From the NCBI GenBank assembly GCA_046704445.1, contig JBJKRW010000042.1:1-32476 (forward strand): a DNA stretch of 32,476 nt, in the 5' to 3' direction. The position numbers and the translations under genes are program-made. Shown here piece after piece: positions 15,187 through 23,384 of this stretch. Source of the DNA: JBJKRW01 sp046704445. Lineage in GTDB: Bacteria; Patescibacteriota; Microgenomatia; UBA1406; GWC2-37-13. The notes below the pieces were generated by a model that was not told the DNA's origin, did not search any database, and saw only the letters and a program-made list of their open reading frames with translations. Numbering within the stretch: the first letter of the stretch is position 1; each line of letters starts with the position of its first letter.

Positions 15187-16011
15187 ATGGGAAAAATACG
15201 GACGAAAATAATTGGGTTGGAAGATGTTGAGGAACAGCAAAAGCTTGATGCAAAGCGCAGGGCGGAGGGAAAAAAAGCCCAGAAAGAGGCAGCGGTAAAA
15301 AAAACTCAGCAAAAGGAAGAGCAACATGAACCGAAACAAGCCGAGCAGAAATCGGAAGAAAAGAAAACCGGGGAAGTCAAGGTGGCCGTAAAAGAAAAAA
15401 AACAAAAAAAGGCGAATGTCGCACGCGTCAGGGGCAAAAAATACCAAAAAGCAAAATCTTCAATTGATCAGAAAAAAAATTACACGCTTCAGGAAGCGCT
15501 TGAGCTTTTGAAAAAATTGAAATTTTCATCTTTTGACGAGTCGGTAGAGCTGCATTTAAACGTGGATGAAACAGGTCTGAAGGGGGAGGTGGAATTTCCG
15601 CACTCCACAGGTAAAACCGTACGGGTGGTTATTGTTGATAATAAAGTACTTGAACAAATTGAGCAGGGTAAGCTCGAATTTGACGTATTAATCACTCATC
15701 CGTCATTTATGCCAAAATTGGCAAAGTTTGCCAAGATACTGGGTCCGAAAGGTTTGATGCCGAATCCCAAAGCCGGGACGATTTCGCCGACGCCAGAAAC
15801 AGTAGCTCAAAAGTTTAAAAAAGGGACGATAAGATGGAAAACCGAACCGAAAGCGCCTCTTATTCATCAGATGATCGGTAAGGTTTCTCACGGAGATCAG
15901 GCTTTGATCGAAAACGCAGAAAAATTTTTGATTTCCGTAGGATCAAAGCATATTCAGAAAGCGGTGATAAAAACTACCATGAGTCCTTCGCTTAAGCTAT
16001 TATTGGGCTAA
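15187..16011 (+). CDS. rplA: 50S ribosomal protein L1 with charged N-terminal extension
   Basis: The 274-residue product has an unusual extension (1-81) very rich in Lys, Glu and Gln, beginning MGKIRTKIIGLEDVEEQQKL, then the L1 domain (about 82-274). L1 motifs are SFDESVELHLNVD, FPHSTGKTVRVVIVD, KILGPKGLMPNPKAGTISP and KTTMSPSLKL. The L1 part is about 193 residues against roughly 230 usually; part of the second domain between VRVVIVD and the conserved GPKGLMPNPK stretch is shortened. L1 binds 23S rRNA at the L1 stalk and can repress its own operon. The 3' end overlaps the convergent kinase-like gene by 4 bp. Confidence 0.95.
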   Translation: MGKIRTKIIGLEDVEEQQKLDAKRRAEGKKAQKEAAVKKTQQKEEQHEPKQAEQKSEEKKTGEVKVAVKEKKQKKANVARVRGKKYQKAKSSIDQKKNYTLQEALELLKKLKFSSFDESVELHLNVDETGLKGEVEFPHSTGKTVRVVIVDNKVLEQIEQGKLEFDVLITHPSFMPKLAKFAKILGPKGLMPNPKAGTISPTPETVAQKFKKGTIRWKTEPKAPLIHQMIGKVSHGDQALIENAEKFLISVGSKHIQKAVIKTTMSPSLKLLLG

Positions 16012-16691
16012 ACTATTTTTCCGAATCGACGTTTTGCAATCCGTATGATGAGATCCGCCGCATCGTGGATCGAAAGATTCTGGCCGGTTCTAATCACCAG
16101 GTCATAATGCTGGGCTTTACGGATATCGTGTCCGAAAAGCGCTTTTTCAAATTCATATCTGCTTTTGTCCGACTGCTCAATCCTGCGGATTGCTTCATTT
16201 CTTGAAATGCGTTCATACTGCATTTCCCACGCGATGCGCTGTGGCATCTCGCAAATGATGCGGATATTCAATGCGTCGGGGAAAAGATAATGTGCGCCAC
16301 GGCCTATAATGATCGCATGTCCCCGAAGGCCGATTGTCGAAAGAATTTTTACGAGCCCCTTATGATATGTGGTAAGATTCAGATACCGTTTTCCGAAAAC
16401 GTCCGCAATGGTATCTTCAATCAGCGGAATTTTCTTTTCGTCAACTTCCTTAATGAGCTGTTTTTCCAGATTAGTCTGTTTCGCGATTTTTTCCACGATA
16501 TTTTTGTGGTATATTTTCCACGGACGTCCAAGTTTCTTAGCTACTATGTCTGCAATAGGTCTGCCGCCCGATCCCATTTCCCGTGAAATTGTGATGAGGG
16601 GAAGCCGTTGATCGGATGAGTTTTTTTTAAAAAAAGAATAGATGTTATCTTTAAAGATATTGTTCCGGATAAGCTCGTAAAATCTTCTCAT
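16008..16691 (-). CDS. cytidylate kinase-like protein
   Basis: The 227-residue protein resembles the cytidylate-kinase-like family of P-loop kinases: ITISREMGSGGRPIADIVAK at about 33-52 takes the P-loop position, with IGRGAHYLF and RISRNEAIRRIEQSDKSR (LID-like Arg/Asp region) later. These proteins are related to Cmk but distinct from it, and their substrate is not settled. It converges on rplA (4-bp overlap). The N-terminal 30 residues are an extension. The family call is good; the substrate is unknown. Confidence 0.75.
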   Translation of the reverse strand: MRRFYELIRNNIFKDNIYSFFKKNSSDQRLPLITISREMGSGGRPIADIVAKKLGRPWKIYHKNIVEKIAKQTNLEKQLIKEVDEKKIPLIEDTIADVFGKRYLNLTTYHKGLVKILSTIGLRGHAIIIGRGAHYLFPDALNIRIICEMPQRIAWEMQYERISRNEAIRRIEQSDKSRYEFEKALFGHDIRKAQHYDLVIRTGQNLSIHDAADLIIRIAKRRFGKIV

Positions 16692-16797
16692 AACGATAAA
16701 TGAGAAAATATATAATGTGGTCTATACTCGGTACTTCCTTTGTAATTGTAGAGAGCGGTTTTTTAAAAATCAAGCGTAAAACCTCCGCGTCATTTGC

Positions 16798-16827
16798 TTG
16801 AACGAGGTCTTACGTTTATGTTAGGAT
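16798..16827 (+). promoter_or_regulatory. promoter of the HEPN-like gene
   Basis: TTGAAC (16798-16803), 18-nt spacer, TAGGAT (16822-16827) with an upstream TGT extended -10. The ATG at 16835 follows after 7 nt, so the mRNA should be leaderless. Confidence 0.5.
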
Positions 16828-16834
16828 AAAACGT

Positions 16835-17371
16835 ATGGCAGGTGTAAAAGACAGCTATCGCGAGTTTTGGGAATATTTGTCTCCGACTCAACAGGATTTG
16901 ATTCTTGAGGGGCAATATCTCATGAATGATGTCATCAAGGAGGGGGCATTCGAATTCAAGGATTATTCGTTTCTTGTATTTCCGTTCGCAAAAGCGTATG
17001 AAGGATTTTTGAAACAGATCTTCAAGGATATGGGGTTTATTTCCCGCCTCGACTATATCTCGGATCATCTGAGATTGGGAAAACTCATGTCGCCGAATCT
17101 GGAGATGCGTCTAGGACAAAAGTCATTGTACAAAAAGATCAAGGAGCGGGTGAATATGGAATTTGCGGATAAAGTATGGATGGCGTGGAAAAAGGGAAGG
17201 AACCAGATTTTTCATTATTTTCCCCATAATCTGAAAAGAATTAATTTTCAGGAGGCGGAAAATTTTGCAAACGATTTTGTACGCATTATGGAAGAGGTAT
17301 TCAGTAAATTGAATCCCAAGTCAGCGGCCGTACTCAAAAAACTGAGTGAGTTATCTCACAAAAAACCTTGA
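16835..17371 (+). CDS. HEPN/RnlA-dimerisation-like protein, candidate ribonuclease
   Basis: The 178-residue all-helical protein contains GRNQIFHYFPHN at 121-132. Arg122 and His127 fit the R-X4-6-H motif that forms the active site of HEPN ribonucleases. The segment YSFLVFPFAKAYEGFLKQIF (about 44-63) resembles the C-terminal dimerisation region of RnlA-type toxins. HEPN proteins often act as toxins or defence RNases, usually with an antitoxin. No obvious antitoxin gene adjoins: the next gene is convergent and overlaps the 3' end by 21 bp. A housekeeping role is therefore also possible. Evidence is motif-level only. Confidence 0.6.
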   Translation: MAGVKDSYREFWEYLSPTQQDLILEGQYLMNDVIKEGAFEFKDYSFLVFPFAKAYEGFLKQIFKDMGFISRLDYISDHLRLGKLMSPNLEMRLGQKSLYKKIKERVNMEFADKVWMAWKKGRNQIFHYFPHNLKRINFQEAENFANDFVRIMEEVFSKLNPKSAAVLKKLSELSHKKP

Positions 17372-18223
17372 CCAGGTACGTTCTACCGTAGTATTAATGG
17401 TTGCTTCCAGATGAGCATCGAGTCCTTTTATGGTATAAAAAACAAAATCAACCAATCCGAGAGGTTTATTTGTAGCGGTATTGATTTCCGATACGTTAAG
17501 GTTCACGTGAGGAAGTGGAACGGAAGGAAGGGTGAATGAAAAATGCGGTGTTTGATTCGGGGGGGGCGTTGCTGTCTGCTGCTGGGACGGAAATGATGAA
17601 AAATTCGGCCGCACGAGCGGAGAAGAGGTAGGGAAAATATTTTGTACGGTCGTGGGCGTCGGATTTGGAATTTCGGTCGGCGATTGTGTGGGAAGTTCTG
17701 TTGGAACCACTGTCGGCTCGGGCGACGGAACGGCTTCAGTAGGAGATATCGCATCGCTTGGGGCAAGAGTAATTTCTCCCTGCACGGTACAGCGGGGAGT
17801 CATTGCGGACTCCGACATGCCGATCATGCATCCGTAGCCTTTTTGTGTGTTTGTTCCCAGGTCATAGCCGTTTCCGTTTGCGTCGTGAAACATCCAGTAC
17901 CAGCCGCAGTTTCCTCTGTATTTATGTCCCGCGGGCAGTTGATTACAGGTTGAAGGTTTGCAGTATCCTCTGATCGGCCAATCGCATGCATGATACGGCT
18001 GCTGATCGTCCGGAAGACTCGTAGCATCTTTTGATTGTGCTTCACTTGCGATCTGTGCACAGCAGGGCGGTTCGTTCAAACAATAGCTGCACTCGTTTTC
18101 TATTGCCTCGGTTTTTATCGCAGTCGGAGCGTTGTATATCGAGATACGGGTAAAAACGGCTACACCCAGCACAAGAAGAAGGAAAAACAGGAGTTTGAAA
18201 TGAGTGAAGGTTTTGTTTTTCAT
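17351..18223 (-). CDS. secreted Cys-rich protein with Pro/Thr-rich linker
   Basis: The 290-residue product has an N-terminal signal or anchor (about 8-28) and a Cys-rich domain at about 44-145 with CSYCLNEPPCC, HACDWPIRGYCKPSTC, GNCGWYWMFHDANGNGYDLG and GYGCMIGMSE. The NGNGYDLG part could bind Ca2+. A Pro/Thr/Ser linker (about 155-230) is followed by a conserved-looking C-terminal region. The many Cys suggest extracellular disulphides. Its -10 overlaps that of the divergent small gene at 18251. No family is recognised. Confidence 0.7.
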   Translation of the reverse strand: MKNKTFTHFKLLFFLLLVLGVAVFTRISIYNAPTAIKTEAIENECSYCLNEPPCCAQIASEAQSKDATSLPDDQQPYHACDWPIRGYCKPSTCNQLPAGHKYRGNCGWYWMFHDANGNGYDLGTNTQKGYGCMIGMSESAMTPRCTVQGEITLAPSDAISPTEAVPSPEPTVVPTELPTQSPTEIPNPTPTTVQNIFPTSSPLVRPNFSSFPSQQQTATPPPNQTPHFSFTLPSVPLPHVNLNVSEINTATNKPLGLVDFVFYTIKGLDAHLEATINTTVERTWSRFFVR

Positions 18224-18229
18224 AAAAGT

Positions 18230-18239
18230 ATTCTATACT
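18230..18239. promoter_or_regulatory. overlapping divergent -10 elements
   Basis: Minus-strand TAGAAT (18235-18230) lies 6 nt before the start at 18223, and plus-strand TATACT (18234-18239) lies 11 nt before ATG 18251. The two hexamers share two bases, so the polymerase can probably occupy only one at a time. Confidence 0.5.
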
Positions 18240-18250
18240 ATTTTATAGAG

Positions 18251-18415
18251 ATGGAACAAACCGATAGAAAACGTTCGATCGCCATGATGGTTTGGAGTTT
18301 GATAGCTTTCGGGCTTGCCTATGCGATCGATCAATATTATATTTTCAATCGCCAATTCGGTTTTTTGAATAATATCATATCGGCAATCCGGAAATTTTTC
18401 GGTTTCGGGCATTAA
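18251..18415 (+). CDS. small single-pass membrane protein
   Basis: A 54-residue protein starting MEQTDRKRSIAMMVWSLIAF has one membrane helix at about 9-30 and an amphipathic, basic C-terminus (IRKFFGFGH). The open frame begins at 18035, but that part overlaps the divergent gene; the promoter position supports 18251. No family is recognised. It may be cotranscribed with the next membrane protein and the ATPase. Confidence 0.6.
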   Translation: MEQTDRKRSIAMMVWSLIAFGLAYAIDQYYIFNRQFGFLNNIISAIRKFFGFGH

Positions 18416-18437
18416 AGTTATAACCGTTTCAACACAT

Positions 18438-18743
18438 ATGCATATCCGGTTCCCCCATTTTGATCTTGACGGGAAAAGCATTTTTCTCGTGGTATTCGGA
18501 ATATTTCTGGTGATAGCTTACAGTTTGCATGTTCCTGTTGCTCCATTTAGATTTGATTCCCTTACGGTTCTATTCTTTTTTTTACTTGTTTCCAGAACAA
18601 TGGTGGAACAGAGCAAATTCACGGCATATTATGTGATTGCAATTATCGGACTTCTTTTAAGTACATTCCTTTCTCCGTACGGTTTATTAATCTACTGTTT
18701 TATTGCGATGATGTTATACAAGAAAACAAATTTACTTAATTAA
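18438..18743 (+). CDS. small membrane protein, three to four helices
   Basis: The 101-residue product is mostly hydrophobic, with helices near 14-30, 40-54 and 62-95, and a short basic C-terminus (YKKTNLLN). No motif was recognised. It sits 22 bp after the previous small gene and 37 bp before the P-type ATPase, all on the same strand, so an accessory role for the ATPase is possible but unproven. Confidence 0.6.
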   Translation: MHIRFPHFDLDGKSIFLVVFGIFLVIAYSLHVPVAPFRFDSLTVLFFFLLVSRTMVEQSKFTAYYVIAIIGLLLSTFLSPYGLLIYCFIAMMLYKKTNLLN

Positions 18744-18780
18744 AAAATAATGGATTATTTCCGTTTTTTTACCTAACGAG

Positions 18781-21327
18781 ATGATGAATGAAGTAAAAGG
18801 ATTAACGAATATCCGCGCAAATCAACTTCTGAATCAATATGGGCGGAATGTTATTGTGGGGCGAAAAGGCAAGAATTTATTCATTAAATTTTTTGAACAG
18901 TTTAATAACTTTTTAACAATTCTTCTTCTTTTTGCCGCATTCTTTTCCTTTTTTATTTCCGAACCCGTCGACGGATCGCTTATCGTTTCCATCGTTATTT
19001 TGAACGGGTTGTTCGGGATATATCAGGAAAAAAAAGCGGAGGAATCCATAGCGGCATTAAAGAAAATGACCGTAACGAAGGTCCGTGTCTTGCGGGATAG
19101 CAAAGAACAGGAAATCAATAGCGATTTTCTTGTCCCGGGAGATCTGGTTTTTATAGAAGAAGGAGGTAAGATTCCCGCAGACGGAAAAGTAACGGAATCC
19201 GTAAATTTGGAAATTAACGAGTCCGCATTGACCGGAGAGTCTCTTCCGATCGCAAAAAAAGTAAAAGATTTTGTATATTCCGGAACAATTATTTCAAAAG
19301 GAAGAGGATATTTTTTGGTCGAAAAGACCGGAATGAACACAAAATTCGGACATATTGCACAAAATCTTTCGCTGATTGAAGAAACCCAGACTCCCCTTCA
19401 GAAAAAACTCAGGGAACTGACAAGGATTATAGGAATTACCGGAATTATCATATCCCTGTTTGTTTTCTTTATATCCATAGTGGAAGGTTTGGGATACTTT
19501 CCCGCCTTTTTGCTGGCGGTTTCATTGGCTGTTGCGGTGGTTCCCGAAGGATTGCCGGCGGTCATGACCATAATTCTCGCGATGGGAGTAAAAAAAATGG
19601 CCACAAAAAAAGCCATCATACGGAAACTGTCCGCAATCGAAGCATTGGGGAGCATTACTCTTATTGCGACGGACAAAACAGGAACATTGACAACAAACAA
19701 AATGAAGGTAAAAGAAGTATACGTTGACGGAAAATTGTTTGAAAATAACTCACTGCCCGTACTTCAAAATCATCCGTTCCATCTTATGCTGCTGAACGGA
19801 ATTCTGTGTTCGTCGGCATCGCTCAGTTATAACGATGAACACAGGAATTACGAGATACTCGGCGATCCGACGGAAGGAGCATTGTTATACCTCGCGCACG
19901 AAATGAATTTTATGCCGGGAATCGTTAAAAAAGAATGGAAACTTGTTGATGAAAAGCCGTTTGACAGCGTAAGTAAAATGATGACTGTCCGTGTCGAATC
20001 TCGACAGCAAAAAAAAGGACAGGGCTTAAAAGGTCTGTCTTTCTCATTCACCAAGGGTGCGCCGGAGTCTATTTTGGCGCCGTGTACTCATATTCTGATA
20101 GGCAATAAGCAGGAAAACCTGAGTGAGCAAAAAAAAGGGGAAATAGAAAAACAGGTTGATGAATGGGCGATGAAAGGACTGCGTGTTCTTGCTTTTTCAT
20201 ATGTAGACTATGCGGATTCCGGAAAAGAAAATACGTTTCTCGGCCTGGTCGCGATTCATGACGCACCCCGCCCGGAAATTGTTCAGGCCGTACAAAAAGC
20301 ACACAATGCGGGTATTCAGACAGTAATGATTACCGGAGACAGCGAACAGACGGCAGAGGCAATCGGAATAGTGGCGGGGATCATCAGAAAAGGAGACGAG
20401 GTGGTTACGGGTTACGAAATCGATAATTATTCCGACCAGGAATTGACTCAGATTTTGAAGCGCGTGAAGATTTTTGCCCGCACGAATCCGTTTCAAAAAC
20501 ACCGGATCGTTCAACTATATCAAAAAATGGGAGAAATTGTTGCGGTTACCGGTGACGGGGTGAATGACGCGATTGCGCTCAAACAGGCCGACGTAGGTGT
20601 GGCAATGGGTTTGGTGGGAACCGACGTAGCGCGGGAAACCGCCGATATGGTTATCACCGATGATAATTTTGCCACGATTGTGAACGCGGTCGAAGAGGGA
20701 AGAAATATTATATCTCATCTGAAAAATGCCGTTAAATATCTGCTTTCCTGTAACATATCGGAGGCAATGACGCTGATAGTGGGATTGATTGCGGGTCTGC
20801 CCTCACTTTTGTACCCGATTCAGCTGCTGTATATTAATTTGATTACGGACGGTTTACCCGCTCTTGCTCTTTCATTTTCTCCGAAAAATCCCAGGGTGAT
20901 GGAGACAAAACCTTCAAAGGAGCTTGTGTTGTTGCGTAAAAAAGAGCAGGCGTATATTTTTCTTGTCGGAACCGCCGCTTCAATCGTGGTGCTCTGTACC
21001 TATCTGTTGTATGCAAATATATATTCACAAGATGTTGCGTTCACCGCGGTTTTTTCGGTACTGACTCTGGTGCAGTCGTTTATTTTTATTGATCTCTGGT
21101 TGTCTCACAGATCTTTTCACAGAAATCTAGTTTTTCTTAATTCTCCATTATTTCTTTCGGCTTTTTTCGTACCTTTTGTTCTGCAGTTTTTTGTCGTGCA
21201 CACTCCTGCAATCAGTTCACTGTTTCGGATTGCGCCGGTTTCGGCATTTATGTTCGTTCAATTTGCGTTGCTTTCTGGACTGGTATTTGTCGGGGTAAAG
21301 ACCGTAAAAATAATGGTGAAAATATAA
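18781..21327 (+). CDS. SERCA-like Ca2+-transporting P-type ATPase
   Basis: The 848-residue enzyme has the full P-type order: N-terminal cation ATPase region, actuator motif ALTGESLP, M4 motif VPEGLPAVMT, phosphorylation motif DKTGTLTTNK with Asp298, nucleotide-binding KGAPESIL, and hinge TGDGVNDAIALKQADVGVAMG. Ca2+ ligands known from SERCA are represented: M4 PEGLP, M5 CNISEAMTL (Asn and Glu) and M6 NLITDGLPALAL (Asn, Thr, Asp). Four more helices (M7-M10) follow. It probably exports Ca2+ from the cytoplasm. ATGATG gives two adjacent starts. No metal-binding HMA domain is present, arguing against Cu or Zn. Confidence 0.88.
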   Translation: MMNEVKGLTNIRANQLLNQYGRNVIVGRKGKNLFIKFFEQFNNFLTILLLFAAFFSFFISEPVDGSLIVSIVILNGLFGIYQEKKAEESIAALKKMTVTKVRVLRDSKEQEINSDFLVPGDLVFIEEGGKIPADGKVTESVNLEINESALTGESLPIAKKVKDFVYSGTIISKGRGYFLVEKTGMNTKFGHIAQNLSLIEETQTPLQKKLRELTRIIGITGIIISLFVFFISIVEGLGYFPAFLLAVSLAVAVVPEGLPAVMTIILAMGVKKMATKKAIIRKLSAIEALGSITLIATDKTGTLTTNKMKVKEVYVDGKLFENNSLPVLQNHPFHLMLLNGILCSSASLSYNDEHRNYEILGDPTEGALLYLAHEMNFMPGIVKKEWKLVDEKPFDSVSKMMTVRVESRQQKKGQGLKGLSFSFTKGAPESILAPCTHILIGNKQENLSEQKKGEIEKQVDEWAMKGLRVLAFSYVDYADSGKENTFLGLVAIHDAPRPEIVQAVQKAHNAGIQTVMITGDSEQTAEAIGIVAGIIRKGDEVVTGYEIDNYSDQELTQILKRVKIFARTNPFQKHRIVQLYQKMGEIVAVTGDGVNDAIALKQADVGVAMGLVGTDVARETADMVITDDNFATIVNAVEEGRNIISHLKNAVKYLLSCNISEAMTLIVGLIAGLPSLLYPIQLLYINLITDGLPALALSFSPKNPRVMETKPSKELVLLRKKEQAYIFLVGTAASIVVLCTYLLYANIYSQDVAFTAVFSVLTLVQSFIFIDLWLSHRSFHRNLVFLNSPLFLSAFFVPFVLQFFVVHTPAISSLFRIAPVSAFMFVQFALLSGLVFVGVKTVKIMVKI

Positions 21328-21331
21328 GAGA

Positions 21332-23335
21332 TTATCTAATTCTTACCGCGCGGGCAATTGCGGCCGCATCAATGTTTTCATACGCAAGCAGTTCTTCGGG
21401 AGTTCCTGACCTTGGAATTTTATTAACGCAGAGGTGAGTAAACACACAATCGGCAAAACTGAAAGTGTTACAGCGGGACAATTCGGTCAAAACCGCTTCG
21501 CCGATTCCTCCATATACGTAATGATCTTCCGCGACAATAATTTGTCTGACCTGACGTGCATATGTCAAAAGCGTTGTCGAATCCAACGGCTTTATTGAGT
21601 AACAATCCATAACCGCAACAGCCGTTCCTTGCTGATCCAACTGTTTTTGTGCTTTGAGCGCTTCATGCAGGGTAACTCCTGCGGCAATCACAAGAACTTT
21701 CGGTTTATTTTTCCGGTTTCGGAGCAGATGCATTTTGCTTCCGCCTATATGAAATTGCTCCGCGTTATGATACAGAACCGGAGTTTTGTTCCGGGTGGTG
21801 CGGATATAGGTGATGTTATGTATATTCGATACGAGTTGAGTGAGTTTGAAGGCGGAAACTGCATCGCCCGGGTAAAGTACAATACTTTTAAGAATGCTTC
21901 TGAACATGGCAATATCCTCCAATCCCATTTGAGAAGGGCCGTCCTGTCCTATGGCAACTCCTGCGTGTGATCCCGTGATATGAAGTGCGGGGCTGAACGA
22001 TTCTTCGGACAAGACAGGATTGGATTGTCGCCCCGGCGGTTTGTTCATATATTTTTCAAGTCGCGTCAGAATAGAGGGTCTCGGTTTTTCCGAATACTGA
22101 GCCATTCTTACCTGGTCGAAGATCTGAGTAAGAAATGCGGCAAAGGTCGAGAAATAGGGAATAAATCCCACGGAAGACATTCCCAGTGCCACATCGGCCA
22201 TGTTTTCCTCTGCGATAAACAACTCAAAAAACCTGTCGAAAAAAAGCCCCTGAAATTTATTTTCATACGATGAATTTGCCACTTCGGCATCAAGGACAAG
22301 GATCCGTTTGTTTTTTTTCCCCAGATTTACAAGCGCATCACCGTATGCTTCGCGCGTTGCGATACTATCGGATGGGTTATATGTGGGGAGATCAGACGTG
22401 TCAGATCCGCCCGTTGAGAGAGTATTGTTCATATCAACGTCTAACTTTTCGGGTTTCGTTACAATGCCTTTTATATCTTTGTCTATTTTTCCAAGTTCTT
22501 TTAAAGCCTGCGTCAACTGTTCTTTGTTAAGCGCTTTTCCGTGCCATCCGGGTTTATCTTCGAGAAACGATACGCCTTTTCCTTTTACTGTTCGCGCAAT
22601 GATCATGATGGGTTTTTGTTCATGGGTTGTACGGGGCGAATCGACAACCTGAAATGCTTCAATGATTTGTTTGAGATTGTGCCCGTCTTCAAGAAGAACC
22701 GTATCCCAGCCAAATGACGAAATCCGTTTTTGATATGATAGGATATCCCAGGAAAGCATGGTCTCGCTTTCTTGACCAAGCCTGTTTACGTCAAGAATGC
22801 CGACAAGATTATTGAGGTTATAATATGAAGCGGTTTCCAGTGCTTCCCATAGCTGACCCTCCGCCATTTCGGAATCTCCAAGAAGGACCCAAACTTTCGG
22901 TTTCCTCCTGATTTTTAATTTTTCTTTTTGAATTATTAGGTTAATTCCCAACGCCATGCCTATGCCAATTGATACGCCGTGTCCCAGACTTCCCGTTGCC
23001 ACATCCACGTATGGGAATCGTGGCGTTGGGTGGCCTTCGAGACGTGAACCAAATGATCTTAAGGTAAGTAACTCTTCCTCCGAAATTGCACCTGCGAGGT
23101 GATATGTGGCATAAAGAAGAGGGGACGCGTGTCCTTTAGAGAAAATGATACGGTCGTTAAAAATATATTCAGGATTCTGTAAATCGGACTTGAAGTACCC
23201 GCCGAAAAAAAGCGCAGTCATAAGTTCAACCGCAGATAAAGAAGAGGTCGGATGTCCTGATCCGGCTTTGCTTGTCGACGTCAGTATGTCTTTTCTGATG
23301 AGCCTGCAGATAGAACGAAGAGTTGATAACGGCAT
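21332..23335 (-). CDS. tkt: transketolase
   Basis: The 667-residue thiamine-diphosphate enzyme moves two-carbon units between sugar phosphates in the pentose phosphate pathway. N-terminal motifs include AGSGHPTSSLSAVELM (His28), SKGHASPLLYA, TGSLGHGVSIGIGMA and the cofactor motif GDSEMAEGQLWEA (153-165). The pyrimidine domain carries IAEENMADVALGMSSVG and HAGVAIGQDGPSQMG. The C-terminal domain ends near VRIR. Both halves are fused and full length. The start is supported by an extended -10 (TGTTACAAT) 8 nt upstream. It diverges from a GGDEF gene. Confidence 0.95.
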   Translation of the reverse strand: MPLSTLRSICRLIRKDILTSTSKAGSGHPTSSLSAVELMTALFFGGYFKSDLQNPEYIFNDRIIFSKGHASPLLYATYHLAGAISEEELLTLRSFGSRLEGHPTPRFPYVDVATGSLGHGVSIGIGMALGINLIIQKEKLKIRRKPKVWVLLGDSEMAEGQLWEALETASYYNLNNLVGILDVNRLGQESETMLSWDILSYQKRISSFGWDTVLLEDGHNLKQIIEAFQVVDSPRTTHEQKPIMIIARTVKGKGVSFLEDKPGWHGKALNKEQLTQALKELGKIDKDIKGIVTKPEKLDVDMNNTLSTGGSDTSDLPTYNPSDSIATREAYGDALVNLGKKNKRILVLDAEVANSSYENKFQGLFFDRFFELFIAEENMADVALGMSSVGFIPYFSTFAAFLTQIFDQVRMAQYSEKPRPSILTRLEKYMNKPPGRQSNPVLSEESFSPALHITGSHAGVAIGQDGPSQMGLEDIAMFRSILKSIVLYPGDAVSAFKLTQLVSNIHNITYIRTTRNKTPVLYHNAEQFHIGGSKMHLLRNRKNKPKVLVIAAGVTLHEALKAQKQLDQQGTAVAVMDCYSIKPLDSTTLLTYARQVRQIIVAEDHYVYGGIGEAVLTELSRCNTFSFADCVFTHLCVNKIPRSGTPEELLAYENIDAAAIARAVRIR

Positions 23336-23343
23336 ATACTTTC

Positions 23344-23373
23344 ATTGTAACACAGGATCAGAATATATATACT
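23344..23373. promoter_or_regulatory. overlapping divergent promoters of tkt and the GGDEF gene
   Basis: Minus-strand TACAAT (23349-23344, preceded by TGT) serves tkt. Plus-strand TTGTAA (23345-23350), 17-nt spacer and TATACT (23368-23373) serve the GGDEF gene at 23385. The tkt -10 lies inside the -35 of the other gene, so the two probably compete. Confidence 0.55.
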
Positions 23374-23384
23374 TAACGCATCAT

